Positions 17,259 through 25,632 of a stretch of DNA of 53,650 nt are shown one piece after another. Origin of the DNA: Spirochaetia bacterium (GTDB lineage: Bacteria > Spirochaetota > Spirochaetia > CAKZLE01); NCBI GenBank assembly GCA_021736385.1, contig JAIPFY010000015.1, positions 1 through 53,650 of the forward strand. The letters are read 5' to 3'. The translations under genes were made by a program, and so were the position numbers. The notes under the pieces are model-generated. The model did no database searches. It saw only the letters and a program-made list of their open reading frames with translations, and was not told the origin of the DNA. Every line of letters begins with the position of its first letter. The first letter of the stretch is position 1.

Positions 17259-18542
17259 CTATCTGCTCTCCCTGGTGATGCGATCCATCCCCATGTACGG
17301 CTGCAGTGCTGCAGGGATGGTGATCGAACCATCCTCCTGCTGAAAATTCTCCAGGATGGCGACGATCGCACGGGAGACCGCTATGGCCGTCCCGTTGAGC
17401 AGATGCACATAGTGGATGGCACCCTGATCATCCTTGAAACGCACCTGGAGCCGTCGTGCCTGGTAATCAGTACAGTTCGAAGTACTGGTGACCTCTCCCC
17501 AGGCACCGCCGTCCCCTCGTCCGGGCATCCATGCCTCGATATCGAACTTACGGTAGGCCGGAGCACCAAGATCCCCGGTACAGGTATCTACGATGCGATA
17601 GGGGATCTGGAGACCCTGAAAGATCTCCTCTTCGATTCCCAGCAGCTCCTCATGGATCCGGTCTGAATCCTCAGGCAGTGCATAGACGAACATCTCCACT
17701 TTCGAGAACTGATGGACCCGGTACAGGCCCTTTGAGTATTGTCCGGCTGCCCCGGCTTCCTTCCGGAAACAGTGCGACAGTCCTGCCATCCGTATCGGCA
17801 GCTGATCGGTCGAGAAGATGGTATCCGCATGGTACCCGCCGAGTGTGATCTCGGCGGTCCCCACCAGACAGGTGCCGGTACCTTCGAGGGCATAGATATT
17901 ACTCTCTGTACCTCTGGGATTGAAACCGATTCCCTCAAGGACCTCTTCTTTGGCGATATCGGGAGTGATCGTCAGGGTGAACCCGTGTGTTCGCAGGATA
18001 TCGAGAGCATAGCGCTCGAGAGCGAGTTCCAGCAGTACCGCAGCATTCTTCAGGTAGTAGAACTTCGCGCCGCTGACCTTCGCTGCAGTATCGAAATCGA
18101 TCAGATCGAGATCCTGTCCGATCTCGACATGATCTTTCGCAGTGAAGCTGAAGGACGGGACCGTCCCCCAGGTGCGAATCTCCAGATTATCCTTATCCTC
18201 TTTCCCGACAGGGGCATCCGGATGGGCGAAGTTCGGGATGCGTTTCGCTTCAGTGAGATAGGAGCTCTCCACTCGTCTGAGCAGCTCCTCTTTGTCGGCA
18301 ATATCCCTCTTGAGCTGTTTTCCCTCTTCGATCAGAGCAGTTCGTTCTTCTGTGCTGAGTCTGCTCTTCATCTTTTTGGCATTGTCATTTCGCTGTTTTC
18401 GCAGCGCATCAACCTCCTGAATGAGGGTAGACCGCTGTTCCTGCAGTGCTATGACCGTATCGACTGAGACGTTCATGAACCTGTTGTCAATATTCTGCTG
18501 TATCTGTGCTTTCTGCTGCTGGAGTATCCGTAGATCGATCAT
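17259..18542 (-). CDS. serS: Seryl-tRNA synthetase
   Basis: A 427-aa class II synthetase charging tRNA-Ser (and tRNA-Sec where present). Residues about 25-105 form the charged coiled-coil arm. Motif 2 is FRKEAGAAGQYSKGLYRVHQFSKVE-like in two runs, with QFSKVEMF downstream, and motif 3 includes NGTAIAVSRAIVAILE near the C-terminus. Length is standard. It lies 21 nt after proC on the minus strand and abuts pncB. Confidence 0.97.
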   Translation of the reverse strand: MIDLRILQQQKAQIQQNIDNRFMNVSVDTVIALQEQRSTLIQEVDALRKQRNDNAKKMKSRLSTEERTALIEEGKQLKRDIADKEELLRRVESSYLTEAKRIPNFAHPDAPVGKEDKDNLEIRTWGTVPSFSFTAKDHVEIGQDLDLIDFDTAAKVSGAKFYYLKNAAVLLELALERYALDILRTHGFTLTITPDIAKEEVLEGIGFNPRGTESNIYALEGTGTCLVGTAEITLGGYHADTIFSTDQLPIRMAGLSHCFRKEAGAAGQYSKGLYRVHQFSKVEMFVYALPEDSDRIHEELLGIEEEIFQGLQIPYRIVDTCTGDLGAPAYRKFDIEAWMPGRGDGGAWGEVTSTSNCTDYQARRLQVRFKDDQGAIHYVHLLNGTAIAVSRAIVAILENFQQEDGSITIPAALQPYMGMDRITRESR

Positions 18543-18563
18543 GTTGGTATCCTTCTTATGTGT

Positions 18564-19376
18564 TCACGTGTTCTGCTGTTCAGCAGGTCGGGAGAGTTCG
18601 ACCGCCCGTCCTGCGGTGGCCTGGACTGCTGAGATGACGGTACTGTTGAGTGCACCGCGCTCCAGTTCCTGTATCCCTGCTATGGTAGTCCCTCCGGCGG
18701 AGATCACCGAGGTCAGGAGGGCGATCGGGTCAGCACCGCTGTGGTTGAGCAGCTCGACGGCTCCTGAAAAGGTCTGGGCTGCAATTCGGACAGATTCCTG
18801 ATACGCGATACCCTCTCTGGTCCCTCCCAGCGCGACGGCATGGAGGAACTGATAGAAGAACGCGATAGCGGAACCTGAAATCCCGGTGAATGCCGGGAAC
18901 AGGTGTTCCGGCAGCTCAGAGACCGTACCGAAACTCCGTGCTGCCTGCACAGCCTCCCGGGTGAAGGCAGGATCTGCAAGCTGGTGTGCTGCAACAGCGG
19001 TCACTGCCTGAGCCACTGACGCTGCGATATTCGGCATGAATCGTATGATCTGTGAAGAATGGAGCTGCTCGCTCAACGTGGCAAGCGAGACACCTGCTGC
19101 TATGGAGATATAGCGATGCTGTTCATCAGATCTCAGAAGAGGGTAGATCTGCGGGAGTATCTGCGGCTTGACTGCCAGCAGCGTGATATCGGAGTGCTGC
19201 ACCAGCTCCCCTATGGATCCTGCCACAGTCCCTGAGACCTCAGCTGCGATCATGGCAGCTCTCTCATGATCCGTATCGAACACGATCAGCTCATAGGTCT
19301 GTTCTTCACACAGCGCTAGAGCCCTGATGATCGCACTCCCCATATTCCCGCAACCAAGTATTCCGAACCGTTTCAT
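18564..19376 (-). CDS. proC: Pyrroline-5-carboxylate reductase
   Basis: A 270-aa enzyme making proline from pyrroline-5-carboxylate with NAD(P)H. The dinucleotide-binding motif GILGCGNMGSAI starts the protein, ITLLAVKPQILPQ follows, and the C-terminal half contains the conserved FTGISGSAIAFFYQFLHA and VISAGGTTIAGIQELERG. The ATG at 19376 has AAGGGAG upstream. With proA and proB 5 kb away on the other strand, the whole pathway from glutamate is present in the window. Confidence 0.96.
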   Translation of the reverse strand: MKRFGILGCGNMGSAIIRALALCEEQTYELIVFDTDHERAAMIAAEVSGTVAGSIGELVQHSDITLLAVKPQILPQIYPLLRSDEQHRYISIAAGVSLATLSEQLHSSQIIRFMPNIAASVAQAVTAVAAHQLADPAFTREAVQAARSFGTVSELPEHLFPAFTGISGSAIAFFYQFLHAVALGGTREGIAYQESVRIAAQTFSGAVELLNHSGADPIALLTSVISAGGTTIAGIQELERGALNSTVISAVQATAGRAVELSRPAEQQNT

Positions 19377-19403
19377 ACACCACTCCCTTCATTCCGATTC
19401 CTG

Positions 19404-19432
19404 ATTGTAGAGATTCAAGCCGATAATTGCAA
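19404..19432 (-). promoter_or_regulatory. Promoter of proC-serS-pncB
   Basis: Read on the minus strand: TTGCAA (19432-19427), a 17-bp spacer and TACAAT (19409-19404), about 28 nt from the proC start. It occupies the 82-bp gap after trmL and supports proC as first gene of its own operon. No clear terminator for the upstream murE-trmL transcript was seen, so read-through is possible. Confidence 0.6.
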
Positions 19433-19458
19433 CATATGCTCATGGTCTGGATACCATT

Positions 19459-19962
19459 TTACACCTCTGCCCAAGTGGATCCATGCAGCTCTCCGGTCCT
19501 TTGCAATCCACCGAACCCCTGCTGCCGTTCATACTCATAGGCAGCGATCGCTACAGTGTTAGAGAGATTGAGCGATCGGGCATCATCGATCATGGGGATC
19601 CGTACCGAATGGTCCCGATGCGCGATGATAAGATCCTCAGGAAGGCCTCGGCTCTCCTTGCCGAACAGCAGATAACAGTCCTCAGGATACTGCACATCAC
19701 AGTAGATCGCAGGTGCCTTCGTGGTAAAGAGGAACATCTGGTCGTCTGCATGTTCGGTGAGGAAATGATCGAGGGAGGGATACTCGGTCACGGTGACCAG
19801 ATCCCAGTAATCAAGACCTGCTCTCCTGACCTGCTTGCTGTCGGTACTGAAGCCAAGAGGATGGATCAGATGGAGCTGTGCTCCGATAGCCGCACAGGTC
19901 CGTGCGATGTTTCCCGTGTTCTGTGGTATCTCAGGTTCTACCAATACGATATGTAATCCCAT
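19459..19962 (-). CDS. trmL: tRNA (cytidine(34)-2'-O)-methyltransferase
   Basis: A 167-aa SPOUT-class methyltransferase modifying the wobble nucleotide of certain tRNA-Leu. It shows the trefoil-knot sequence: IVLVEPEIPQNTGNIARTC at the N-terminus, LLFGKESRGLPEDLI in the middle and VRIPMIDDARSLNLSNTVAI near the end. Length is typical. The ATG follows directly after the dinB stop with no gap. Last gene of murE-ddl-dinB-trmL. Confidence 0.95.
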   Translation of the reverse strand: MGLHIVLVEPEIPQNTGNIARTCAAIGAQLHLIHPLGFSTDSKQVRRAGLDYWDLVTVTEYPSLDHFLTEHADDQMFLFTTKAPAIYCDVQYPEDCYLLFGKESRGLPEDLIIAHRDHSVRIPMIDDARSLNLSNTVAIAAYEYERQQGFGGLQRTGELHGSTWAEV

Positions 19963-21153
19963 CTATGAATCCTTATGTCTCTGTATATGATGCCGATCAT
20001 AGAGCAGATCAGAGGCTTTCATGATCTTATTACCCTTTGAGCGTAATTGCAATACGGTCTTCTCAACCTCATGTTTTCGCTGATAGGTATCGAAGAACAA
20101 CTCATCCTGCAGGGGTTCAGACCGCTCTTCGATGGAACTGAGAGAGATCCCGATGAGGCGGATGGGACTCTGGTGATCCCAACGCTGCGTGAACAGCTCC
20201 CAGGCATAGGAGAAGACCTCTTCAGCTGAATAGATAGTCTTAGCAGGGGTACACTGAGCCGTCCGTGTCACGAACGTCGACAACTTGTACTTGATACCGA
20301 TCGTCTGTGCGATCAGACCGTTCTTCATCAGCCTGAACATGACGTGGTGGGCAAGCTGATGGAACAGTCCTTTGAGCAGCTGCTCATCAGTGGTGTTCTC
20401 CTCCAGTGTCGTCTCATTGCTCACCGATCTGCTCTTGGTCACCGCCGAGAAGATCCCGGGATCTTCTCCCCTGACTGCCGTATGGTAGAACGCACCCGAG
20501 GCCTGCCCGAAGTTCCTCTGCAGCCACGACAGTGAATAGGCACGCAGCTGCTGCACCGTATGAATATGCTTGCTGTGCAGAGCCATGATGCCTTGTTTCC
20601 CGATCCCCCACAGTTTTGGCAGGGGCGTCTCTGTGATGAAATCATACTCCCCACCAGAGGGTACGAAACAGATGCCGCAGGGTTTGTTACGGTCCGAAGC
20701 CATCTTTGCGATATATTTGTTGGTGGCGATCCCGATTGATGCGGTCAGTCCGACCTCATCTATGATGTGCTGCTGGATCCTCGCGGCAACTTCCTCTACC
20801 GGCCCCATCAGTGACTGCGTCCCGCTCATATCGAGGAAGGCCTCATCGATGGAGATCTGCTGTACATGGGGGGAGTACCGGTCGAAGATGGACATGATAT
20901 GCTCACTGACCTGCTGGTACCGCTGCATGCGTACCGGCATGTAGTGTCCCTCAGGGCACAGACTGCGTGCTTTGAAGATCGGCATGGCAGAATGGACCCC
21001 GAAGGCACGGGCTTCATAGGAACAGGCCGATACTACGCCCCGGGAGGAGTTGGCCCCGCCGACGATCACTGCTCTGCCCCTGAGCTGCGGATGATCGAGC
21101 TGCTCGACAGAGGCATAGAAGGCATCAAGATCGATATGAAAGTACCACGGCAT
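19963..21153 (-). CDS. dinB: DNA polymerase IV (Y-family)
   Basis: A 396-aa error-prone translesion polymerase. Catalytic acidic residues lie in WYFHIDLDAFYASVEQ (N-terminus) and ISIDEAFLDMSG (near residue 105); the helix-hairpin-helix region LWGIGKQGIMAL and the little-finger domain follow. Start is the ATG at 21153 (MPWYFHID), overlapping the ddl stop by one nt; a TTG one codon earlier is less likely. It sits inside a cell-wall operon, so its expression may follow growth rather than SOS; no LexA-like box was recognised. Confidence 0.95.
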   Translation of the reverse strand: MPWYFHIDLDAFYASVEQLDHPQLRGRAVIVGGANSSRGVVSACSYEARAFGVHSAMPIFKARSLCPEGHYMPVRMQRYQQVSEHIMSIFDRYSPHVQQISIDEAFLDMSGTQSLMGPVEEVAARIQQHIIDEVGLTASIGIATNKYIAKMASDRNKPCGICFVPSGGEYDFITETPLPKLWGIGKQGIMALHSKHIHTVQQLRAYSLSWLQRNFGQASGAFYHTAVRGEDPGIFSAVTKSRSVSNETTLEENTTDEQLLKGLFHQLAHHVMFRLMKNGLIAQTIGIKYKLSTFVTRTAQCTPAKTIYSAEEVFSYAWELFTQRWDHQSPIRLIGISLSSIEERSEPLQDELFFDTYQRKHEVEKTVLQLRSKGNKIMKASDLLYDRHHIQRHKDS

Positions 21154-22241
21154 CAATACACCTCTTCAGCAGTGCCGATCCGGTACACCTGGGCACCTTT
21201 CAGCCTGTGCCGTTCGAGAGCCTGCTCGATGAGCAGTTCGAACAATCGTGCCCAGGAGATCGAAGAGCTGAGGAACAGTCTCATGAACAGGCTCTTATCG
21301 GTCATCCCGGGGATGGTGTTGATCTCGTTGAACAGGATCGTTCGCCGCCGCCGGTCATAGAAGAAGTCCACCCGTGCGAAACCGTCACACCCCAGGAGCC
21401 GGTAGATCCGTTTCGAAAGTCGTCGGATCTGCTGCAGATCCTCATCCGGGATATCTGCAGGGATGCTCACCTCAAGTTGCGTGTGACCATACTTGGCTTC
21501 ATAGCTGTAGAATTCGCAGGAAGGGGTAAGAGAGCCGGGCAGGGAGGTATGGATGGTCCCTCCGGCTGCGAAGACCCCGCACTCTATCTCGATACCCTCT
21601 ATACAGGGTTCGATCAGTGCATGATGGTGGTAGTTCGCTACCAGGGAGAACGCCGCCTCCAGAGTCCGTGCATCATCGACACGGGAGACCCCGACCGAAG
21701 ACCCTCCGCTATCGGGTTTGATGAACAGCGGGTATCCGCAGGCGGCGATGAACTGCGCAAGCTCCCTGTCAGTACCGGGAGACCTGTCGTGCAGGTCTAC
21801 CAGATGAAACGGCGTAAGGGGTATATGATGATAGGCAAGGATCGCCTTGGCGAAGGACTTCTTCATTGCCACACTGCTTGCGGTCTGATCAGACCCGATA
21901 TAGGGAAGATCGATGAGTTCGAGCAGACCCTGCAGTGTGCCATCTTCTCCGTAGCTCCCGTGGAGCAGGGGAAGGATCACATCACAGGTGAGACTCTTAC
22001 GTCCGCACGACAGGCCTTCCTGGGGATGCACCGATACGATGGCTTCTGGGTCGGTATCGATCAGGAGTGCCGAATCCTGTATGACAGGATGCTTCTGATG
22101 ATACCAGCGGCCATCGTGTGCGACAGCGATGCACGTGAGTTCATAGCCGCAGTGCAGCAGCTGCTCATACACCGTGGCGGCCGAGGAGCAGGAGACCTCA
22201 TGTTCGACCGAACGCCCTCCATACATCAGCAGTATCATCAT
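21153..22241 (-). CDS. ddl: D-alanine--D-alanine ligase
   Basis: A 362-aa ATP-grasp enzyme making the D-Ala-D-Ala dipeptide of peptidoglycan precursors. It shows LLMYGGRSVEHEVSCSSA at the N-terminus, LPLLHGSYGEDGTLQGLLEL, PLFIKPDSGGSSVGVSRV (ATP lysine), and the C-terminal metal-binding FNEINTIPGMTDKSLF. The ATG overlaps the murE stop by 4 nt. Its presence with murE and an amidase indicates the organism keeps a peptidoglycan pathway. Confidence 0.96.
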   Translation of the reverse strand: MMILLMYGGRSVEHEVSCSSAATVYEQLLHCGYELTCIAVAHDGRWYHQKHPVIQDSALLIDTDPEAIVSVHPQEGLSCGRKSLTCDVILPLLHGSYGEDGTLQGLLELIDLPYIGSDQTASSVAMKKSFAKAILAYHHIPLTPFHLVDLHDRSPGTDRELAQFIAACGYPLFIKPDSGGSSVGVSRVDDARTLEAAFSLVANYHHHALIEPCIEGIEIECGVFAAGGTIHTSLPGSLTPSCEFYSYEAKYGHTQLEVSIPADIPDEDLQQIRRLSKRIYRLLGCDGFARVDFFYDRRRRTILFNEINTIPGMTDKSLFMRLFLSSSISWARLFELLIEQALERHRLKGAQVYRIGTAEEVY

Positions 22242-23752
22242 GATAGCACGCTCTGCTGTGAACGGATACGGTAGGCCTCCACAGCCTTGCGTACCGTCTC
22301 TAGCTCATCCCAGGGATGCGCTTTCCCATCACTGATCATACTCTGCTCATGCCCCTTGCCGAGGAAGAAGACCAGCTCCTCCGGCTCTGCCTGCTGGGAC
22401 GCATAGGCGATGGCGGCCGATCGATCCTCTATCCAGACGGTCCGTTCCCGCTCTGCAGCGGTCATGGTCATGCAGATATCATCGAAGATGCGAGCGGGTC
22501 GCTCATCTCGTGGATCCTCTGCAGTGATGATGATCAGGCGGCTGAACGCTGCTGCGATCTTGCCTATCCGTGATCGTTTACCATGGTCTCTGCCTCCTGC
22601 GGCACCGAAGAGGGTGATCATGCGTTTGAGAGGATAGGTCGATGCGTAGTAGGAGAGCAGCTTGAAGAATGCATCCTCGGTATGGGCATAATCGACGATG
22701 AAGGAGGTAGTGCCCACAGGAAAGACGGTACATCGCCCCGTAGGCAGCTGGATGTGTTCGATCGCCTCGGTAAAGACCGATACATCAGATCCGGTGAACC
22801 GCAGTGCCGTCAGCAGCGCTGCACACAGATCATGGATGAAGAACGGCTGCCCGAACGGTATGAGAAGCTCATGGAACGAGCCTGCATACTCGCAGCCGAT
22901 GAGAGAGCCCTGCGGGGTATAGACGGCACACAGATCTGCCTGAGCATCTGAGATGCTGTAGGTGAATAACGGCTTATCGGTATGTGCACGTATCTGTTCG
23001 ACCGCGGAACAGTCCTGTGCAAGGATCCCGAAGGAACGATCACCAGCAAGCTGTGCGAACAGCTGCATCTTATCGGCTACATAGACTGATGAGGTCTTGT
23101 GGAAATCAAGATGATCGACCGTGATGGTCGTACAGACCGCAGCGGTGAAGGAGACATCCCTGAGTCTGCCGGTCCGTAGGGAGAGTGCATGGGAAGAAGC
23201 TTCGAGGATAGCGACCTGAGCCCCGTTCTGCCAGGAATCATAGAGAAAGCGATGTACCAGAGGAGCTTCAGGGGTGGTCATGCGGGTATGATTCTCCCTG
23301 AGCCCACCAAGATCATCATAGGACACCGTCGAGAGCAGACTGGCCCTGATCCCTGCAGCCTGAAGCAGTTGATAGAGCATATAACAGGTCGAACTCTTCC
23401 CATCTGTTCCGGTGACACCGATGACTGAGACAGGATTCTCAGGAGTACGATAGAACCAGGCACTGATCTGTGACAGTGTTGCACGTATGTCAGAGCTCAT
23501 CAGATAGGTGATATGCTCAGCATAGTGATCAAGGGGGTGTTCGGAGACGACCACCGTGGCTCCCCGTGCGAGAGCATCTGTGATATAGGTATGACCGTCA
23601 GCATGTTCACCGGAAACGGCGCAGAAGAGGGCCTGTTCTCTCACCTCTCTGGAATCGATGCAGATAGAATCGAACTGCACATCAGGAGAACCTGATAGGC
23701 ACGTGAGGGGGATGTCCTGACATAACTGACGAACCGTGACAGTCGATCTCAT
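22238..23752 (-). CDS. murE: UDP-MurNAc tripeptide synthetase
   Basis: A 504-aa Mur ligase adding the third, diamino acid residue to UDP-MurNAc-L-Ala-D-Glu in the cytoplasm. The ATP loop is GVTGTDGKSST (112-122), followed by EASSHALSLRTGR and VDYAHTEDAF. The amino-acid specificity site, DNPR in meso-diaminopimelate enzymes, reads EDPRDE here (412-417), so the third residue could differ; ornithine is known in other spirochaetes. The ATG at 23752 has only a weak AGGTG ribosome site. First of murE-ddl-dinB-trmL; 45 nt separate it from the upstream nitrilase gene. Confidence 0.93.
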   Translation of the reverse strand: MRSTVTVRQLCQDIPLTCLSGSPDVQFDSICIDSREVREQALFCAVSGEHADGHTYITDALARGATVVVSEHPLDHYAEHITYLMSSDIRATLSQISAWFYRTPENPVSVIGVTGTDGKSSTCYMLYQLLQAAGIRASLLSTVSYDDLGGLRENHTRMTTPEAPLVHRFLYDSWQNGAQVAILEASSHALSLRTGRLRDVSFTAAVCTTITVDHLDFHKTSSVYVADKMQLFAQLAGDRSFGILAQDCSAVEQIRAHTDKPLFTYSISDAQADLCAVYTPQGSLIGCEYAGSFHELLIPFGQPFFIHDLCAALLTALRFTGSDVSVFTEAIEHIQLPTGRCTVFPVGTTSFIVDYAHTEDAFFKLLSYYASTYPLKRMITLFGAAGGRDHGKRSRIGKIAAAFSRLIIITAEDPRDERPARIFDDICMTMTAAERERTVWIEDRSAAIAYASQQAEPEELVFFLGKGHEQSMISDGKAHPWDELETVRKAVEAYRIRSQQSVLS

Positions 23753-23797
23753 GCACCTATGGTATCAGGTCATGCGGGTTTGGACAACAAAAAGTGG

Positions 23798-24580
23798 TCA
23801 TATCCGATAGAGATCGGTCCTTCGGTCGGCAAAGAGGTCATTCGAACGGGTTATATGCTTATTGGCTGCACGATCAGGATCGAACTCAGCAGTGTAGAGA
23901 CCACAGGAGTCCCTCCCTGCCTGGGAAAGCAGATTCCCTGTGGGATCGACGATCTGGCTCGAGCCGGTGAAGGTGAGGGAACCTTCCGTGCCGACCCGGT
24001 TGGCAAGGATCCAGAATACATGGTTCTCCATCGCCCTGACACGGGTCGTGAGTTGAGCATACCCCTCGAGTACCAGGTTCGATGGATGACAGATGAGACT
24101 CGCCCCCTGAAGAGCCAGCGTACGCGCCGCTTCCGGGAACATATGGTCAAAACAGATCAGTATGCCTATGGTGGTCTCATGCGTGGTACACGTGAAGAAA
24201 CCGGTATCCCCGCAGCTGAAGAATTCTTTCTCTGTATTGAACAGATGTGCCTTGCGATAGACCAGTGGCTTCATCCCTGCACGGGTGCATACGGCGCTGT
24301 TATAGATGAGTCCGGTCTGTTCATCAAGTTCGGCGAACCCGGTGATGATGGTCGTCCCTGATGCATCTGAGATACTCTGGAGCAGCTGGGTACTCTCTCC
24401 GTCTCGAGTCTCACTGCAGGCCAGCAGTTCCTCACGTGATGCGAAGGTATACCCGGAGCATGCCAGTTCAGGGAAGACGATGAGATCAAGGTTCGAGTCC
24501 CGGGCTGTCTCGGCGATGAGGGCCCGGTTAGATCGTAGATCATGTCTGATCGGAGAGAACTGATAGCATCCGACCTTCAT
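23798..24580 (-). CDS. Carbon-nitrogen hydrolase (nitrilase superfamily)
   Basis: A 260-aa cytoplasmic amidohydrolase. The catalytic triad is visible: Glu in VFPELACSGYTF, Lys in YRKAHLFNTEKEFF and Cys in GILICFDHMFPEAART; the usual 'CYDxRFPE' is here CFDHMFPE. ANRVGTEG and GSSQIVDPTG follow as expected. Likely substrates are small amides (omega-amidase, carbamoyl or deaminated glutathione types), but none can be assigned. Its start overlaps the aroC stop (ATGA), so it is translated with the shikimate genes for no obvious pathway reason. Confidence 0.85.
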   Translation of the reverse strand: MKVGCYQFSPIRHDLRSNRALIAETARDSNLDLIVFPELACSGYTFASREELLACSETRDGESTQLLQSISDASGTTIITGFAELDEQTGLIYNSAVCTRAGMKPLVYRKAHLFNTEKEFFSCGDTGFFTCTTHETTIGILICFDHMFPEAARTLALQGASLICHPSNLVLEGYAQLTTRVRAMENHVFWILANRVGTEGSLTFTGSSQIVDPTGNLLSQAGRDSCGLYTAEFDPDRAANKHITRSNDLFADRRTDLYRI

Positions 24581-25632
24581 GGCTCTATCCTCCCGAACTG
24601 CAGATACCAGGCATCCAGGATGGTAAGGGCAGCCATCGCTTCGATCACCGGAACGATCCGAGGGCAGATACAGGGATCATGCCGGCCATGGATCTCGATG
24701 TCTCGCACCTCTCCGGATGCGGTACGTGTCCGCTGTGTCCTGCTGATCGAGGGAGTCGGTTTTACCGCACATCTGAAGATGATCGGCTGACCGGTACTGA
24801 TGCCGCCGAGAACACCTCCTGCATGATTGGTCCATCCCTGCTCTGAGTAGGTATCGTTGTTCTGGGAACCGAGCAGACGGGCTGCACGGAATCCTTCACC
24901 GAACTCGATCCCCTTCACGGCACCGATCGACATCACGGCCTGTGAGAGCAGGGCATCGAGTTTCTTGAACACCGGGTCACCGAGCCCTGCAGGGACCTGT
25001 TCACACACGCATTCGACGATACCACCACAGCTGTCACCCTGAGCTACCGCTGCCAGGACCTGCTGTTCCATACGGGAAGCAGCTTCGTTATCAGGGGCAC
25101 GCAGGCTGTTCTGCTCGATCTCATCGATAGCGATCCGTGTACAGGGTATACCTGCCGCTTCGATCGTATAGGCGGTGATGGTGATGCCTGTACGTTCAAG
25201 CAGTTGTCTGGCGATCGCACCGGCTGCGACTCTCGCTGCGGTCTCACGTCCTGATGACCTCCCGCCTCCACGGTGATCACGGAATCCATATTTCTCATCA
25301 TATCCGCGGTCAGCATGACCGGGCCGCTGAACGTCTGCGATCGCACGGTAGTCACTGCTGTGCTGATCGCTGTTCTGAATGATCATGGCGATGGGGGTCC
25401 CGAGCGTCCTGCCTTCGAAGATCCCCGATTCGACCGAGACGGTATCGGATTCATTCCGTGCTGTGGTCATACTGCTCTGTCCGGGACGTCTGCGATCGAG
25501 CTCGTGCTGGACACGATCAAGATCGATGGGGATACCTGCCTCGACTCCGTCGAGGATGACCCCGATACTTCTGCCGTGTGATTCCCCATAGGTGGTGATC
25601 GTGATGTGAGAGCCGAAACTGTTACTGCTCAT
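24577..25632 (-). CDS. aroC: Chorismate synthase
   Basis: A 351-aa FMN-dependent enzyme, last step of the shikimate pathway, converting EPSP to chorismate. Signatures are GSHITITTYGESHGRSIGV at the N-terminus, RRPGQSSMTTARNE, RPGHADRGYDEKYG, and RGGGRSSGRETAARVAAGA. The ATG at 25632 is chosen over an ATG 12 nt earlier because GGAG lies 6 nt before it. It overlaps the shikimate kinase gene by 11 nt. Confidence 0.96.
   Translation of the reverse strand: MSSNSFGSHITITTYGESHGRSIGVILDGVEAGIPIDLDRVQHELDRRRPGQSSMTTARNESDTVSVESGIFEGRTLGTPIAMIIQNSDQHSSDYRAIADVQRPGHADRGYDEKYGFRDHRGGGRSSGRETAARVAAGAIARQLLERTGITITAYTIEAAGIPCTRIAIDEIEQNSLRAPDNEAASRMEQQVLAAVAQGDSCGGIVECVCEQVPAGLGDPVFKKLDALLSQAVMSIGAVKGIEFGEGFRAARLLGSQNNDTYSEQGWTNHAGGVLGGISTGQPIIFRCAVKPTPSISRTQRTRTASGEVRDIEIHGRHDPCICPRIVPVIEAMAALTILDAWYLQFGRIEP

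Noticed and set aside
17739..18467. Open plus-strand frame (242 aa) opposite serS
   Set aside because: It covers the class II synthetase core in antisense and has no recognisable domain.
21207..22274. Long open plus-strand frame (355 aa) opposite ddl
   Set aside because: It lies antisense to a clear D-Ala-D-Ala ligase and its translation has no family pattern. It arises from codon bias on the other strand.
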